64,000 nucleotides of DNA from Bifidobacterium simiarum (lineage in GTDB: Bacteria; Actinomycetota; Actinomycetes; Actinomycetales; Bifidobacteriaceae): NCBI RefSeq assembly GCF_002802905.1, contig NZ_PEBK01000002.1:124001-188000 (forward strand), written 5' to 3'. A program made the position numbers and the translations under genes. Under the pieces are notes generated by a model. It ran no database searches. It was given only the letters and a program-made list of their open reading frames with translations, and was not told the origin of the DNA. Shown here one piece after another: positions 36,220 through 45,317 of the stretch; position 1 is the first letter of the stretch; every line of letters begins with the position of its first letter.

Positions 36220-37359
36220 TCACCTCCAACCGATCCAGTTCGATTCCGTCAGACCCATCGAGGTCGCGGTGGCGGCAACCGCCGTCGGGCAATCCGGTCC
36301 CAGTCGCCCACGACCGCCGCCGGCCACGCCAGATCCTCCGACCGCACCGGCACCGCCAGTCCACCGACGCACGAACTCAGCCCAGCCGTCATGGCATCGC
36401 GGGCGTCCCCCGCCATCCCATTCGCTGAGTATCCGCCCCGTCAGCAGACGATCACGATCGACCTGCAGCACGCCGATCTGCGCGATCCGACGACGCCCGT
36501 TGCAACGCTCCAGATGAAGCACCACATCGAACGCACCCTCGGCCAGCATCGACAGTGCCGCCGGATCAAGACCCGCCAGCAGTCCCAGCGTCTGCAATCG
36601 CGATGGCACCCGACCCACGCTGTCGGCGTGCAATGTGGTCATGCCGCCGTGGTGCCCGGAATTCAATGCCCGCAGCAGATCGGCGATCTCCTCGCCACGA
36701 CACTCCCCCAGCACCACACGATCCGGCCTCATACGTAGCGTCGCCTTGACCAGATCGGACAGATCAACCGCACCCTGGCCCTCCACGTTGGCTTCGCGGA
36801 CCACCATCGACACATGGTCACCATGAGGCAGATCACCCAGTTCACGGGTCTCCTCCACGCTGACGATCCGCTCCCGCTGATCGCATTGGGCGAGCATCGC
36901 CTTGAGCAGCGTGGTCTTGCCGGTGCCGGTGCCGCCGGTGATCAGCACCGTGGCCCGACCGTCCACCAGACCCCGCAGCACCGACCCCCAGATGGGTGGG
37001 AACATGCCGGAGGCTCCCAACGACGGCAGCGTCGCCAGCGTACGATCCGGGAATCGGATCGAAAGCGCCGCACCCTGAGAGACCAGCGGCGCGATCACCG
37101 CATGGATGCGGATGCCGTCGACCGTGGAGGCGTCGGCGATCGGATGCGAATCATCCAACCGCCGTCCCAGCTGCGCGCAGAGCTGCACGGCGTATTCACG
37201 CACCACCTGAGGCGAACGAAACCCCATCGGCACCCAGCGTTCTTCCATGCCGTGGCCACGATCCGCCCAGATCCGCCCGTCGCAGGTGACCGCCACGTCG
37301 GTGATCGAAGCGTCATGCGCCAGCGTGTCCAACGGCCCGAAGATCAATCGATCCTCCAT
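36220..37359 (-). CDS. tadA: Tad pilus secretion ATPase TadA/CpaF
   Basis: The 379-aa hexameric ATPase powers Flp pilus assembly. Motifs in order are an N-terminal domain with ITDVAVTCDGRIWADRGHGM, Walker A ITGGTGTGKTTLLKAML (about 142), Asp box VSVEETRELG, and Walker B/His box VVLGECRGEEIADLLRALN with GHHGGMTTLHADS. After about residue 325 a Gly/Arg-rich tail unlike the core follows. AAGGCGGTGAATC precedes ATG. It lies 3 bp after tadZ and 6 bp before tadB. Confidence 0.95.
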   Translation of the reverse strand: MEDRLIFGPLDTLAHDASITDVAVTCDGRIWADRGHGMEERWVPMGFRSPQVVREYAVQLCAQLGRRLDDSHPIADASTVDGIRIHAVIAPLVSQGAALSIRFPDRTLATLPSLGASGMFPPIWGSVLRGLVDGRATVLITGGTGTGKTTLLKAMLAQCDQRERIVSVEETRELGDLPHGDHVSMVVREANVEGQGAVDLSDLVKATLRMRPDRVVLGECRGEEIADLLRALNSGHHGGMTTLHADSVGRVPSRLQTLGLLAGLDPAALSMLAEGAFDVVLHLERCNGRRRIAQIGVLQVDRDRLLTGRILSEWDGGGRPRCHDGWAEFVRRWTGGAGAVGGSGVAGGGRGRLGPDCPTAVAATATSMGLTESNWIGWR

Positions 37360-37362
37360 GAT

Positions 37363-38457
37363 TCACCGCCTTCCCCGCAGCACGCCGAATCGCGATCCGC
37401 CGGACGATCCCGACGACCCTCCGGGCGAAGCGGAACCGGCCGGTCTCCCGCCCGTTTCCGTCAAGGAGCAGCATTCCCGTTCGATCCGCTCGCAGACCGC
37501 CTCCACGAGCTTGCGGCTGCGACGCGGGATCGCCGGTATCCCCGTTCCCTCCAGCACCGATCGGCCAAGGGAAGAGTCCTTCGGCATCACGCCCATCAGT
37601 TCACGACCGAGATAGTCCTGTGCCTCATCGGGGTCCACCGTCCCGGTTTTCGACGTCCATGACGGAGCGACCCCGACCAGCGCGACCGGACCGCCCGACA
37701 GCATGGCGAGTTCGGCCTTCGTCCGGGCCAGGCCCAGTACGCTCAGCTCCGTCACCAGCACGGCCAATGCCGGGCGCAGTTCCCGCCGCTGCCGGGAATG
37801 TCCCGCATCAAGCACCGTCACGTCATGCGCTTCGTCCAATGCGCGCAGGGCCGCCTGCACCTCCCACCAATCCGGCGTGGATGCGGCCCACGAATCGGCG
37901 GCAAGCACGGGGATACCCTCCCATTTCGGCAGTTCGTGCCTGAGCGCATCCGGCTCCATCCTGCCCAACGGGGCATTGATGTCGCCCCACCGCAGTCCGG
38001 GTTCGGCCTCCATGCCAAGAGTCACGTCGATGCCACCGGCCTGCAGATCCAGATCAGCCAGAGCGCAGGAGAGTCCGGATCGGGCGCACTGCCACGCGCA
38101 CATCGCCGCGAATACGCTGACCCCTACCCCGCCGGACGCCGAGAGAAACATCACCGTACCGGGCAGATCGCACGAACGTCCTTCGGGCGTACGCAGGGAA
38201 GACGAGTCGGCACCAGTGCGGACGACGGAACCGAGACCGGAGCCGGCAATGGTTCTGCCGTCGGTACGAGCGTCGGACAGAAGACGGCGTTCGCCGGAAT
38301 CGCGCACATAGAACCGCTGCGGCGAGGGAGGGACGCGCCCACCGACGACCGTCGGTCCGGACACCGCCCCGGACGCCGGCCCGGATACGACGGAAGACGC
38401 GGAGGAAGGTACGGAGGATACGGAGGAAACATGTGCTGAGGTCGATACTGTGGTCAT
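37363..38457 (-). CDS. tadZ: TadZ/CpaE-like septum-site/pilus localisation protein
   Basis: The 364-aa protein starts the operon. Residues 1-90 are Ser/Val/Gly-rich and poorly conserved. A MinD/ParA-like fold follows: VMFLSASGGVGVSVFAAMC, ALADLDLQAGGIDVTLG, VTVLDAGHSR, and LVTELSVLGLARTKAEL. TadZ proteins place the pilus machine in the cell. The deviant Walker A here (SASGGVGVSV) lacks the signature and P-loop lysines, so it may bind but not hydrolyse ATP; loss of these residues is known among TadZ/CpaE relatives. The first ATG lacks a strong ribosome site, so the exact start is uncertain. Confidence 0.82.
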   Translation of the reverse strand: MTTVSTSAHVSSVSSVPSSASSVVSGPASGAVSGPTVVGGRVPPSPQRFYVRDSGERRLLSDARTDGRTIAGSGLGSVVRTGADSSSLRTPEGRSCDLPGTVMFLSASGGVGVSVFAAMCAWQCARSGLSCALADLDLQAGGIDVTLGMEAEPGLRWGDINAPLGRMEPDALRHELPKWEGIPVLAADSWAASTPDWWEVQAALRALDEAHDVTVLDAGHSRQRRELRPALAVLVTELSVLGLARTKAELAMLSGGPVALVGVAPSWTSKTGTVDPDEAQDYLGRELMGVMPKDSSLGRSVLEGTGIPAIPRRSRKLVEAVCERIERECCSLTETGGRPAGSASPGGSSGSSGGSRFGVLRGRR

Positions 38458-38535
38458 GCCCCGATTGTGGCAGGCCGAGCCTGCGGGCGAAGGAAAAATC
38501 GGGGTATGTGGTCAAACGTGAATTTGCACGGCGAG

Positions 38536-38544
38536 TTATCCACA
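38536..38544 (+). promoter_or_regulatory. Perfect DnaA-box 9-mer upstream of tadZ
   Basis: TTATCCACA matches the DnaA-box consensus exactly and lies 79 bp before the tadZ start. A single box can be chance. Two more occur at 58452 and 58492. Confidence 0.4.
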
Positions 38545-38671
38545 ATGAGCGCTCACACGAACAATTCGACACGGTTCAGCTCAGAAACGGCACGGTTTCA
38601 TCCATAAAAACGCACGCGGCCGATCACTTCGCAACACTTCGGCACAAACCGGTCAAATACGTAGTTTCGGC

Positions 38672-38870
38672 TTGATTTTCGCGCCGACGTGGAGATAATA
38701 GGAACTACAAGCAAAACAGAACAGCGGAGCCCACAAAAGTAAATGATCACCATGATTACATCATGTTGGGCGGATTTGATAAGACTTACCGCCACGACAG
38801 AGTTGTTGTGCAGAGATTCCGCATCCGTAGCGCTTGTACACAAAGCCGACCCCCGAACGGGGGCCGGCTT
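38672..38870 (+). ncRNA. Possible small transcript in the tadZ-permease spacer
   Basis: The 418-bp gap 38458-38875 holds no gene. TTGATT (38672-38677), 16 nt, then GATAAT (38694-38699) resembles a promoter. About 150 nt later comes a hairpin (38843-38870) followed by CTTTTGC. A transcript of roughly 165 nt would result. No coding signal is convincing in it. The hairpin also serves the convergent permease, so the RNA is tentative. Confidence 0.3.
38843..38870. terminator. Terminator after the amino-acid permease gene
   Basis: AAGCCG-A-CCCCC pairs with GGGGG-C-CGGCTT around a GAAC loop, with one A/C mismatch. It lies 6 bp beyond the permease stop codon and has short T-runs on both strands. Confidence 0.8.
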
Positions 38871-38875
38871 TTGCA

Positions 38876-40489
38876 TTATCTGCCTTGTTTGTCCTGAACC
38901 ATCGGAGTGATCTGCTCTGCCGAGTTGCCCGGTTCCGTCATCGAACCCGGCTCGCCTGTCTTGACCGTTTCAGCAGCTTTATCGCCCGTCACGCCCTTCT
39001 CCCAGGCGAACGTCACCAGATGCTCCTCGCGTCGCTCGCCGCCAAGCCAGCGCTTGATGAAGTAGATCGCGTAGCACAGCACGATGAACACGATCTCGGC
39101 CACCAGCGCGAACCGCTGCGAGACATCGAACACCACCAGCACGCACGAGGCCGTACACAGAATGAACGCCGCCCACGGCACCCACGGGAAGCCCGGAGTC
39201 CGGTACTTGAGGTCGGCGTCCGTATGGCCCGTCTTCCGCCATTCCTGACGGAAGCGGATCTCGCAGTAGGCGATGGCGATCCACACCACCACGGCCGACA
39301 GGCCGGAGATCGCTACGAGCACCAGATACACGGTCGAGGCGGCCACCACCGACGACAGCAGCGCCAGCAGACCGCCGGCGATCGACGCGCACAGGGCCAG
39401 CATCGGCACGCCGCGTCGGTTCGTCTTGGCGAACCACACCGGAATCATCCGCTCATGGCCCAGCGACCACACCATGCGCGTGGAGGCGTACAGACCGGAA
39501 TTCGCCGCGGACAGCACGGCGGTGAGCACCACGAAGTTCATGATGTCACCGGCGAACGGCAGGCCGATCGCGTTGAACACCAGCACGAACGGGCTTTCGT
39601 CGACGCCCGCCTGACGCCACGGGATCAGTGAGGCCATCACCACGATCGATCCGATGAAGAACAGCACCAGACGCCACAGCGTGGTATGGATGGCCTTCGG
39701 CACGGCCTCCTCGGGGTTGCGCGTCTCGCCGGCGGTCACGCCGATGATCTCGGTGCCGCTGAAGGCGAAGTTGACGGTGAGGATCGTGGTGAACACCGGC
39801 ATGAATCCGTTCGGGAAGATGCCGTCCTTCACCAGATTGTGGAACATCGGCGCGTGGTCGTAGCCGGAGATGGGGATGAGACCGAAGATCGCCGCGCCGC
39901 CGATGAGGATGAACGCGCAGATCGCGATCACCTTGATCGACGCGAACCAGAACTCCGCCTCGCCGAACACACGCACGGACAGCGCGTTGACGGAGAAGAT
40001 CAGCACAATGCACGCCGCGCTCCACATCCATGTGGGCGTATGCGGGAACCACCGCTGCATCAGCAGACCGGCCGCGGTGAACTCCGAACCCAACGCCACC
40101 GTCCAAGTGATCCAGTATTGGATCGCGATCACGAATCCGGTGGCCGGTCCGATGAACTTCTCGGCGTACACATGGAACGAACCGCTCACCGGCATCGCCA
40201 CCGACAGCTCGCCGACGCACAGCATCACCAGATACACGATCACCGCACCGATGGCGTAGGCCAGGATCGTGCCGATCGGGCCTGCCGTGGCGATCGTGAA
40301 TCCGGAGCTGAGGAATAGGCCGGTGCCGATCACGCCGCCAAGCGAGATCATGCGCAGATGGCGCGTCTCCATGCCCCTCTTAAGTTCCACATGCGTCTGC
40401 TGGCTCACTCGACGCTTGCCGTCCGGGGACGTCTCCCGATCGCCCTCGCCGTGAGCGCCGCTACTGTTGGTTGCGTTGTCGTCGGCCAC
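38876..40489 (-). CDS. APC-family amino acid permease
   Basis: The 537-aa protein has 12 membrane helices with basic cytoplasmic N- and acidic C-tails. Signatures of the amino acid transporter (AAT/YkfD-like) group are [20 protein letters not shown], the unwound TM1 that binds the amino-acid backbone, [20 protein letters not shown], and [20 protein letters not shown] in TM6. The closest general resemblance is to basic-amino-acid, GABA or S-methylmethionine permeases; the substrate is not deducible. Translation probably starts at GTG (40489), with GGAAC upstream. It is monocistronic. Confidence 0.9.
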   Translation of the reverse strand: MADDNATNSSGAHGEGDRETSPDGKRRVSQQTHVELKRGMETRHLRMISLGGVIGTGLFLSSGFTIATAGPIGTILAYAIGAVIVYLVMLCVGELSVAMPVSGSFHVYAEKFIGPATGFVIAIQYWITWTVALGSEFTAAGLLMQRWFPHTPTWMWSAACIVLIFSVNALSVRVFGEAEFWFASIKVIAICAFILIGGAAIFGLIPISGYDHAPMFHNLVKDGIFPNGFMPVFTTILTVNFAFSGTEIIGVTAGETRNPEEAVPKAIHTTLWRLVLFFIGSIVVMASLIPWRQAGVDESPFVLVFNAIGLPFAGDIMNFVVLTAVLSAANSGLYASTRMVWSLGHERMIPVWFAKTNRRGVPMLALCASIAGGLLALLSSVVAASTVYLVLVAISGLSAVVVWIAIAYCEIRFRQEWRKTGHTDADLKYRTPGFPWVPWAAFILCTASCVLVVFDVSQRFALVAEIVFIVLCYAIYFIKRWLGGERREEHLVTFAWEKGVTGDKAAETVKTGEPGSMTEPGNSAEQITPMVQDKQGR

Positions 40490-40599
40490 TGTTGTTCCGT
40501 TCCGTCATATCCGTATCGCTGAACGTATGCGGGAACGGCACGACGGCCGTGTTCCACGCACACTAGCCCACCACCATACTCAGAAACGCGGCCGAGCAC

Positions 40600-40690
40600 C
40601 AACCGCGGCCACAGGCCCGGTCAACCACCAGCAGATCAACCACAGGCCCGGTCAATCGCCAGTCCGGTCAACCACCAGTCCGATCAGCAA
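40600..40690. repeat. Degenerate tandem repeat CCGGTCAACCACCAG
   Basis: About five imperfect 13-16 bp units of the type CCGGTCAACCACCAG lie between the DUF4012 gene end and the permease gene. They make no convincing reading frame or hairpin. Confidence 0.6.
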
Positions 40691-40699
40691 CCGATACCG

Positions 40700-42862
40700 T
40701 CAGCCGGCCATGGCCCGGATGTCCACCGGGCAGGAGAACCGGCTCTTCAGCTCGTCCACCGAAGCCATCGGATCGGTCGCGTCGGCAGTCGACCCCGAAC
40801 CCGCGGACGATCCGGCCCCCGAACCGGATCCTGAACCGCTACCGGAGCCGGCGGAACCTGCGGAGCCGGCCGCCGAGGAGGACTGCGACTGCGCGCTCGA
40901 CGTCGATCCGCTCGGCGCCGGGGTCGAGGGGTTCGCCTGGCTGGCCGAGCACTTGTCGGTCACCTTGCCGCCGGAACCGGTCTGAATGCCGGTCTCGTTG
41001 ATGATCGGCGTGGTGACCATGTTCAGCGCGGCCTTGGCGGTCTTCGGCACGCGCACCGTGTACGCGATCGTCATCGACTCGCCGGGGCCGAGATCGGCCA
41101 TCTTGATGTTCATGAACTGATGGTCCTCCACCTCGCCGTTGGAGATGAAATCGGCCTTCTCATACGCCACGGAGGTGATCTCGCCGCCCTTGGGAGCCAT
41201 GAGGAAGAGGCGCAGCTGCATCTTGCCGGGCGCCTTCTCGCCGACTACGAAGCTGGGCAGCTTCTTGACCTGATCCTTGGTCAGCGTGTTCTTCATCGTG
41301 AACGTGACGGTGTATTCGTCACCCAGATCGTCGCTGGATACCCGGGCCAGCGAGGTCGCGCGCGGCCAGGCGTCCACCTTGTCGGTCAGACGGTTCTGCA
41401 TCGACTGGTAGTTCTCGTCGCAGGTCTTGATCACCTCGGTCTCGGTCTGCAGATACCAGTCGAGCTTGCTGGGCTGAGCCTCGGTGAGGTACACGCCGGT
41501 GACCGGGTTGGTCTCGCTGTCGGGCAGCTTGCCGGCCGCGTTCTCATTGATGATGTTCGTGTCCACCAGGGCGTCGAACTCGCTCTGGTCCTTCATCCAC
41601 ATCTTGAAGTGGCCGGACTGCGAGGTGTCGCGCAGACTCTTGAGCACGCCGGAGACGGTGGAGCTGTTGAGGTTGGAGAAGATGCTGTTCATGATCTTCT
41701 TCGAGGCCTCGTCCACGTACTGGTTCTGCTCGTTGAAATCGGGGTGGTCCACGTACAGGTCCTTGAGGAAGAACTTGACGGTGGAGGTGCCGTCCACCAC
41801 CTTGCCGTCGTCGAGCGTGACGGAACCGGTCGCCCCGACGAGCGACTGGAGGAACACCGGATCGACCGCGATCACACCGGCCACGTTCTTGTTCTTATTG
41901 CCTTTCTGCGCCTTCCACAGGTTCTTGAGGTTCACGGCCGCACGCTGGTAGTTCGGATTCACCGTGGTAGTCTGCGGATACCGGTACACCTGATCGCCGA
42001 AGATCGCGGCCTCCTGAACGTTCTGACTATCGAACGGCGCGGTGCCGTACGTGAAGTTGATCGTGCTGTTGAAGTCCTCGATCGTCACCTTGCCCTTGTT
42101 GGCGGTGATCTCGGCCACCGTGCCGACCATGCCGCCGCCGGAACGCAGCTCGGCCGGGTTGTACACGGCCATCAGATACGTCCGTTCGCCCTTCTCGCCG
42201 AGCAGGTCGGGCAGGGCGTTCACCAGATTCGTGTATTCGGTGAGCGTGGAGTCCACGGACTGCAGACCCGCCTTCTCCATCTGCACGGCCTGATTGAGCT
42301 TGCCGATCTTGGTCTCGGGCACGGCGTCAAGGGCCTTCACCTGCGCATTGATGTCCTTGTGCGCGCTCTTGAGAATCTTCGGCGCATCCATCAGGGCGCT
42401 GACGTCGACGGTCTTGTTCTTCATCGAGAAGCCGTTGAGCCGGTCGGAAAGATTGAGCAGATCGGTGAAGGGGCCGTCGACCAGCGTGCCCATCGAATCG
42501 AGCATGGTCCTCACGGCGACGATGTCGTTGCCGTAGGAGGTGTGCTTCTCCACCAGCGTCCATTTCGGACTGTTGAATTCGTCGCGCAGCTTGCGGGTGG
42601 AGGTCACCAGCTGCTTCGAGGCGGTGGCGATGTCGGTGTCGCCGCCGCAGCCGAGCGCGGAGTTCGCCAGGCTTTCGGCGGAGTCGATCATCCTGTTGGC
42701 TTCATACCACATCGAGATCGCGGAGACGGCGTACACGCCAACCACGGAGAGGAACAGGCCGAGGATCGCGGAGACGACGCCGAATCCCACCTTGGCCGGC
42801 AGGGACATCTGTTCCAGGAGCCGATGGCCCTTCGACTTGCAATGCCGTGGGTATGCCTGCAT
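40700..42862 (-). CDS. DUF4012 domain envelope protein
   Basis: The 720-aa protein has a basic N-terminus and one membrane helix (about 23-48: VGFGVVSAILGLFLSVVGVY), then a large extracytoplasmic part. The central region (about 215-520) matches DUF4012: KGERTYLMAVYNPAELRSGGG, then GTAPFDSQNVQEAAIFGD, VAGVIAVDPVFLQSLVGATG. A Ser/Gly/Ala-rich low-complexity stretch (about 640-700) precedes a short VDIRAMAG tail. DUF4012 proteins are often encoded near cell-wall polysaccharide genes in actinobacteria; function is unknown. MSLPAKVG, 18 codons in, is a possible alternative start. The 303-bp gap upstream (42863-43165) holds only short direct repeats such as ACGCCATCATG. Confidence 0.85.
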   Translation of the reverse strand: MQAYPRHCKSKGHRLLEQMSLPAKVGFGVVSAILGLFLSVVGVYAVSAISMWYEANRMIDSAESLANSALGCGGDTDIATASKQLVTSTRKLRDEFNSPKWTLVEKHTSYGNDIVAVRTMLDSMGTLVDGPFTDLLNLSDRLNGFSMKNKTVDVSALMDAPKILKSAHKDINAQVKALDAVPETKIGKLNQAVQMEKAGLQSVDSTLTEYTNLVNALPDLLGEKGERTYLMAVYNPAELRSGGGMVGTVAEITANKGKVTIEDFNSTINFTYGTAPFDSQNVQEAAIFGDQVYRYPQTTTVNPNYQRAAVNLKNLWKAQKGNKNKNVAGVIAVDPVFLQSLVGATGSVTLDDGKVVDGTSTVKFFLKDLYVDHPDFNEQNQYVDEASKKIMNSIFSNLNSSTVSGVLKSLRDTSQSGHFKMWMKDQSEFDALVDTNIINENAAGKLPDSETNPVTGVYLTEAQPSKLDWYLQTETEVIKTCDENYQSMQNRLTDKVDAWPRATSLARVSSDDLGDEYTVTFTMKNTLTKDQVKKLPSFVVGEKAPGKMQLRLFLMAPKGGEITSVAYEKADFISNGEVEDHQFMNIKMADLGPGESMTIAYTVRVPKTAKAALNMVTTPIINETGIQTGSGGKVTDKCSASQANPSTPAPSGSTSSAQSQSSSAAGSAGSAGSGSGSGSGSGAGSSAGSGSTADATDPMASVDELKSRFSCPVDIRAMAG

Positions 42863-43165
42863 AACAACCGCCCATCATGTTGTCGTTGTCGTCGTACGCC
42901 ATCATGCGTTACGCCATCATGCTGTCGTACGTCTCGTCCGTTCGCCGCATGCGCCGCGCCCGCCGCCACGCACCGAAACGGCGGCCGACATGGCGATCAC
43001 AGGGCATGCACAGAGTCAGATGATACATGCCGTACTTTAAAATGCCGCCGATCGGCCCGGTACGCGCACAGTTCTTTGACGCGCACCGGACCGGTCAGCC
43101 GCCGACGATGTCGCCGATCCGTCACCGACCCATCACCGGTCAGCCGCACGACGGACGGCACGAGA

Positions 43166-43864
43166 TCAGGCGTCCACGATCTCTTGACCGTACTTCTCCG
43201 CCAGCTCCCTGAGGTTCTTCGGCTCGCCGTAGATGCCCACCAGCTCGCGCATGCGGTCCTCGTTCTCCTTGCCGAACTTGGCGCAGCGCTTGATCGCCTT
43301 GGCGGCGGTGACGAACTTCGGCGGGAACGACTTGCTGTTGAAGTTGTCCGCGTACATCACCACCTCCTGCTCGAGGTTCTTCGGCGTGTAGTTGGCCGGC
43401 GGCAGCGGCAGATGCTGCTCCTCCACCATCTTCTTTGTGATGCCCACGCCGGTGTGGTTGCGGCAGAACTCGGCGATCTCCTCGTCCACGCCCTCGGCCT
43501 TGAGCAGGTCGTAGCCGGCCAGGCCGTGCAGGATGTAGCGGTCGCGGTCGAAGCTCACCGGCTCGCCGTTGGAGCCGTCGTTGTCGATCACCGAATACGT
43601 GCCGATGTCGTGCAGCAGCGCGCCAACCACGGCCTTGTCGGTGTTGAACAGGCGCGGGGGGATTCGGGTGGTGTACTGGCGGATCATGTCCTCGCCCAGG
43701 GTGCAGCGCTGCACGAAGAGGTTGTTCTGCCTGCGGCACAGCTCGCGCACGATGTTCGCCACGATCATGCAGTGCCGGTAGACCAGCTCGTACGCCTCCT
43801 GCGAGGGAGCGTACTTGCGGTGGAGTTCGTCGATCTCATCAAAATTCGGAATCATGGTTCCCAT
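43166..43864 (-). CDS. HD-domain phosphohydrolase
   Basis: The 232-aa cytoplasmic protein has an HD metal-dependent phosphohydrolase core. His in YRHCMIVANIV (about 31), the HD pair in GALLHDIGTYSV (about 88), His in YILHGLAGYDLL (about 113) and the distal Asp in VVMYADNFNSK give the H-HD-D pattern. Substrates in this superfamily are nucleotides or their derivatives; none can be named here. ATG codons at 43864 and 43855 are both possible and neither has a strong ribosome site. It is divergent from the GT2 gene across a repeat-rich 177-bp spacer. Confidence 0.85.
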   Translation of the reverse strand: MGTMIPNFDEIDELHRKYAPSQEAYELVYRHCMIVANIVRELCRRQNNLFVQRCTLGEDMIRQYTTRIPPRLFNTDKAVVGALLHDIGTYSVIDNDGSNGEPVSFDRDRYILHGLAGYDLLKAEGVDEEIAEFCRNHTGVGITKKMVEEQHLPLPPANYTPKNLEQEVVMYADNFNSKSFPPKFVTAAKAIKRCAKFGKENEDRMRELVGIYGEPKNLRELAEKYGQEIVDA

Positions 43865-44029
43865 CTTAGGGAGGTGAGGGGATTGTGCGCGGACCGGTCG
43901 CCCGAAATCCCGGATTCCCCCGGATCCCCGATACGGATTTCCCCCCGGATCTCAATACGGGATTCCCCCGGAATCCCGATCCGGATCTCCAATACGGATT
44001 CCTCGGATTCCTAATCTTAGGGAGGTGAG
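43864..44029. repeat. Repeat-rich divergent spacer with 15-bp direct repeats
   Basis: TCTTAGGGAGGTGAG occurs at 43864-43878 and 44015-44029. Between them (about 43905-44012) is a degenerate tandem repeat of units like GGATTCCCCCGGAATCCCGA. This looks like a local duplication with repeat expansion. The second 15-mer supplies GGGAGG upstream of the GT2 gene, though 16 nt is a long spacing. Confidence 0.7.
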
Positions 44030-44041
44030 AGACTTAGGCAC

Positions 44042-45067
44042 ATGAACGATGTTTCAATTTCCGAGGCGAAAAAGCTGACGGCCAAACTGGCCATCGTGGT
44101 GGTGACCTACAAGCGTCAGGAGCTGCTGAAGACGCTGTTCGAATCGATCGAGCAGTCCTCGCTGGCCCCGTGGCGCGTGGTGATCGTGGACAACGAGCAT
44201 TCCGACGAGACCCGGAGGATGGTCGAGGAGTTCGGCGAGCGCATCACCGCGCAGTGGGGCAAGACCATCGTCGACGCCGACGGCAATCAGGGACGCGTGG
44301 TGTATGCGCCGCAGACCGATAACCTCGGCGGCGCCGGCGGCTTCTCGGCGGGCGTGAGGAAGGCGTACGAGCTGGGTGCCGAATGGTTCTGGGTGATGGA
44401 CGACGACGTGGCCATCGAACCCGACGGCATGCGGATGCTCGCCAAGTGGATGCCCTCCCATGACGTGATTCAGGGCAGCCGCTACGACTACGACGGCGGT
44501 CCGTTCTACTGGCAGTACGATTTCATCGTGCCGCTGGGCATTCCCAATCCGATCGCCCCGGCCGCGTTCGGCCACGCCGGCTACCGGGTGATGAACACGC
44601 TGTGCTTCGAGGGCGGCCTGTTCCGCCGCGACATCGTCGAGAAGGTCGGCTTCCCCGATCCTCGGTTCTTCATCTACTGGGACGACACGATCTACGGCTA
44701 TCTGGCCAGCAAGGTCACCAATCCGATCGTCGTGGCGGACCGCGTCATGCGCCGCACCCGCACGATCGGCAACTGGGACATCGCGGGCCTCCGCCAGCTC
44801 AATTCCACCTCCGACATGAACCGCTACCACATCATGCGCAACCGCGGCTACATGGCCCGCTATTTCATGGCGAACGGCGACTATCGTCCGTTCCTGTTCG
44901 CGATGGGCACGGTCGCCACGTTCGCCAAGGAGGTGATCCGTCTGGTGGCGGTGGACCGCGAGCATGTAGGCAGCGGACTGAAGAAATTGGTCGCTGGCTG
45001 GTGGGATTCGCGCGCGCTGATGCACGATCCGGACTGGAAGCCGATTCAGCCGCTGAAGCAGCGCTGA
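44042..45067 (+). CDS. GT2 family glycosyltransferase (GlfT/rhamnosyltransferase-like)
   Basis: The 341-aa cytoplasmic GT-A enzyme starts with LAIVVVTYKRQELLKTLF, has QTDNLGGAGGFSAGV near 100 (typical of galactofuranosyl- and rhamnosyltransferases of cell-wall polymers), the metal-binding DDD in FWVMDDDVAIE (about 120), and a downstream acceptor region with FIYWDDTIYGYLAS (catalytic W-D-D-x motif) and GNWDIAGLRQLN. It probably adds a sugar to a cell-wall or exopolysaccharide chain from a nucleotide-sugar donor. There is no membrane helix. The initiation site is weak, as GGGAGG lies unusually far upstream. Confidence 0.9.
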   Translation: MNDVSISEAKKLTAKLAIVVVTYKRQELLKTLFESIEQSSLAPWRVVIVDNEHSDETRRMVEEFGERITAQWGKTIVDADGNQGRVVYAPQTDNLGGAGGFSAGVRKAYELGAEWFWVMDDDVAIEPDGMRMLAKWMPSHDVIQGSRYDYDGGPFYWQYDFIVPLGIPNPIAPAAFGHAGYRVMNTLCFEGGLFRRDIVEKVGFPDPRFFIYWDDTIYGYLASKVTNPIVVADRVMRRTRTIGNWDIAGLRQLNSTSDMNRYHIMRNRGYMARYFMANGDYRPFLFAMGTVATFAKEVIRLVAVDREHVGSGLKKLVAGWWDSRALMHDPDWKPIQPLKQR

Positions 45068-45317
45068 AACAGTCGGCGAAACAGTCGGTGAAAGAGTCGG
45101 CAACGGCAGGGCCGGGAGAGCCGTGGATTCACGGGACGATTCGCAACCATCACCCCCGTCTTCAGCGTTCTCCCAGCCTTCTTGCAGAACCGCGGTAGGG
45201 TTCGGCAAGAGAAATCTCACGTAGGGCGCCCATAGTGGGTGCCACGGGACGCCTCCGACCTGCCATGCACACGCAGGCCGTGCGTCCCGGCCAATGTAAG
45301 TGGAACTGGAGAAGTAC

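Noticed and set aside
37363-38457. Pseudogene call for tadZ because of the missing P-loop lysine
   Set aside because: The frame is intact, the operon is compact, and loss of these residues is known in TadZ/CpaE relatives.
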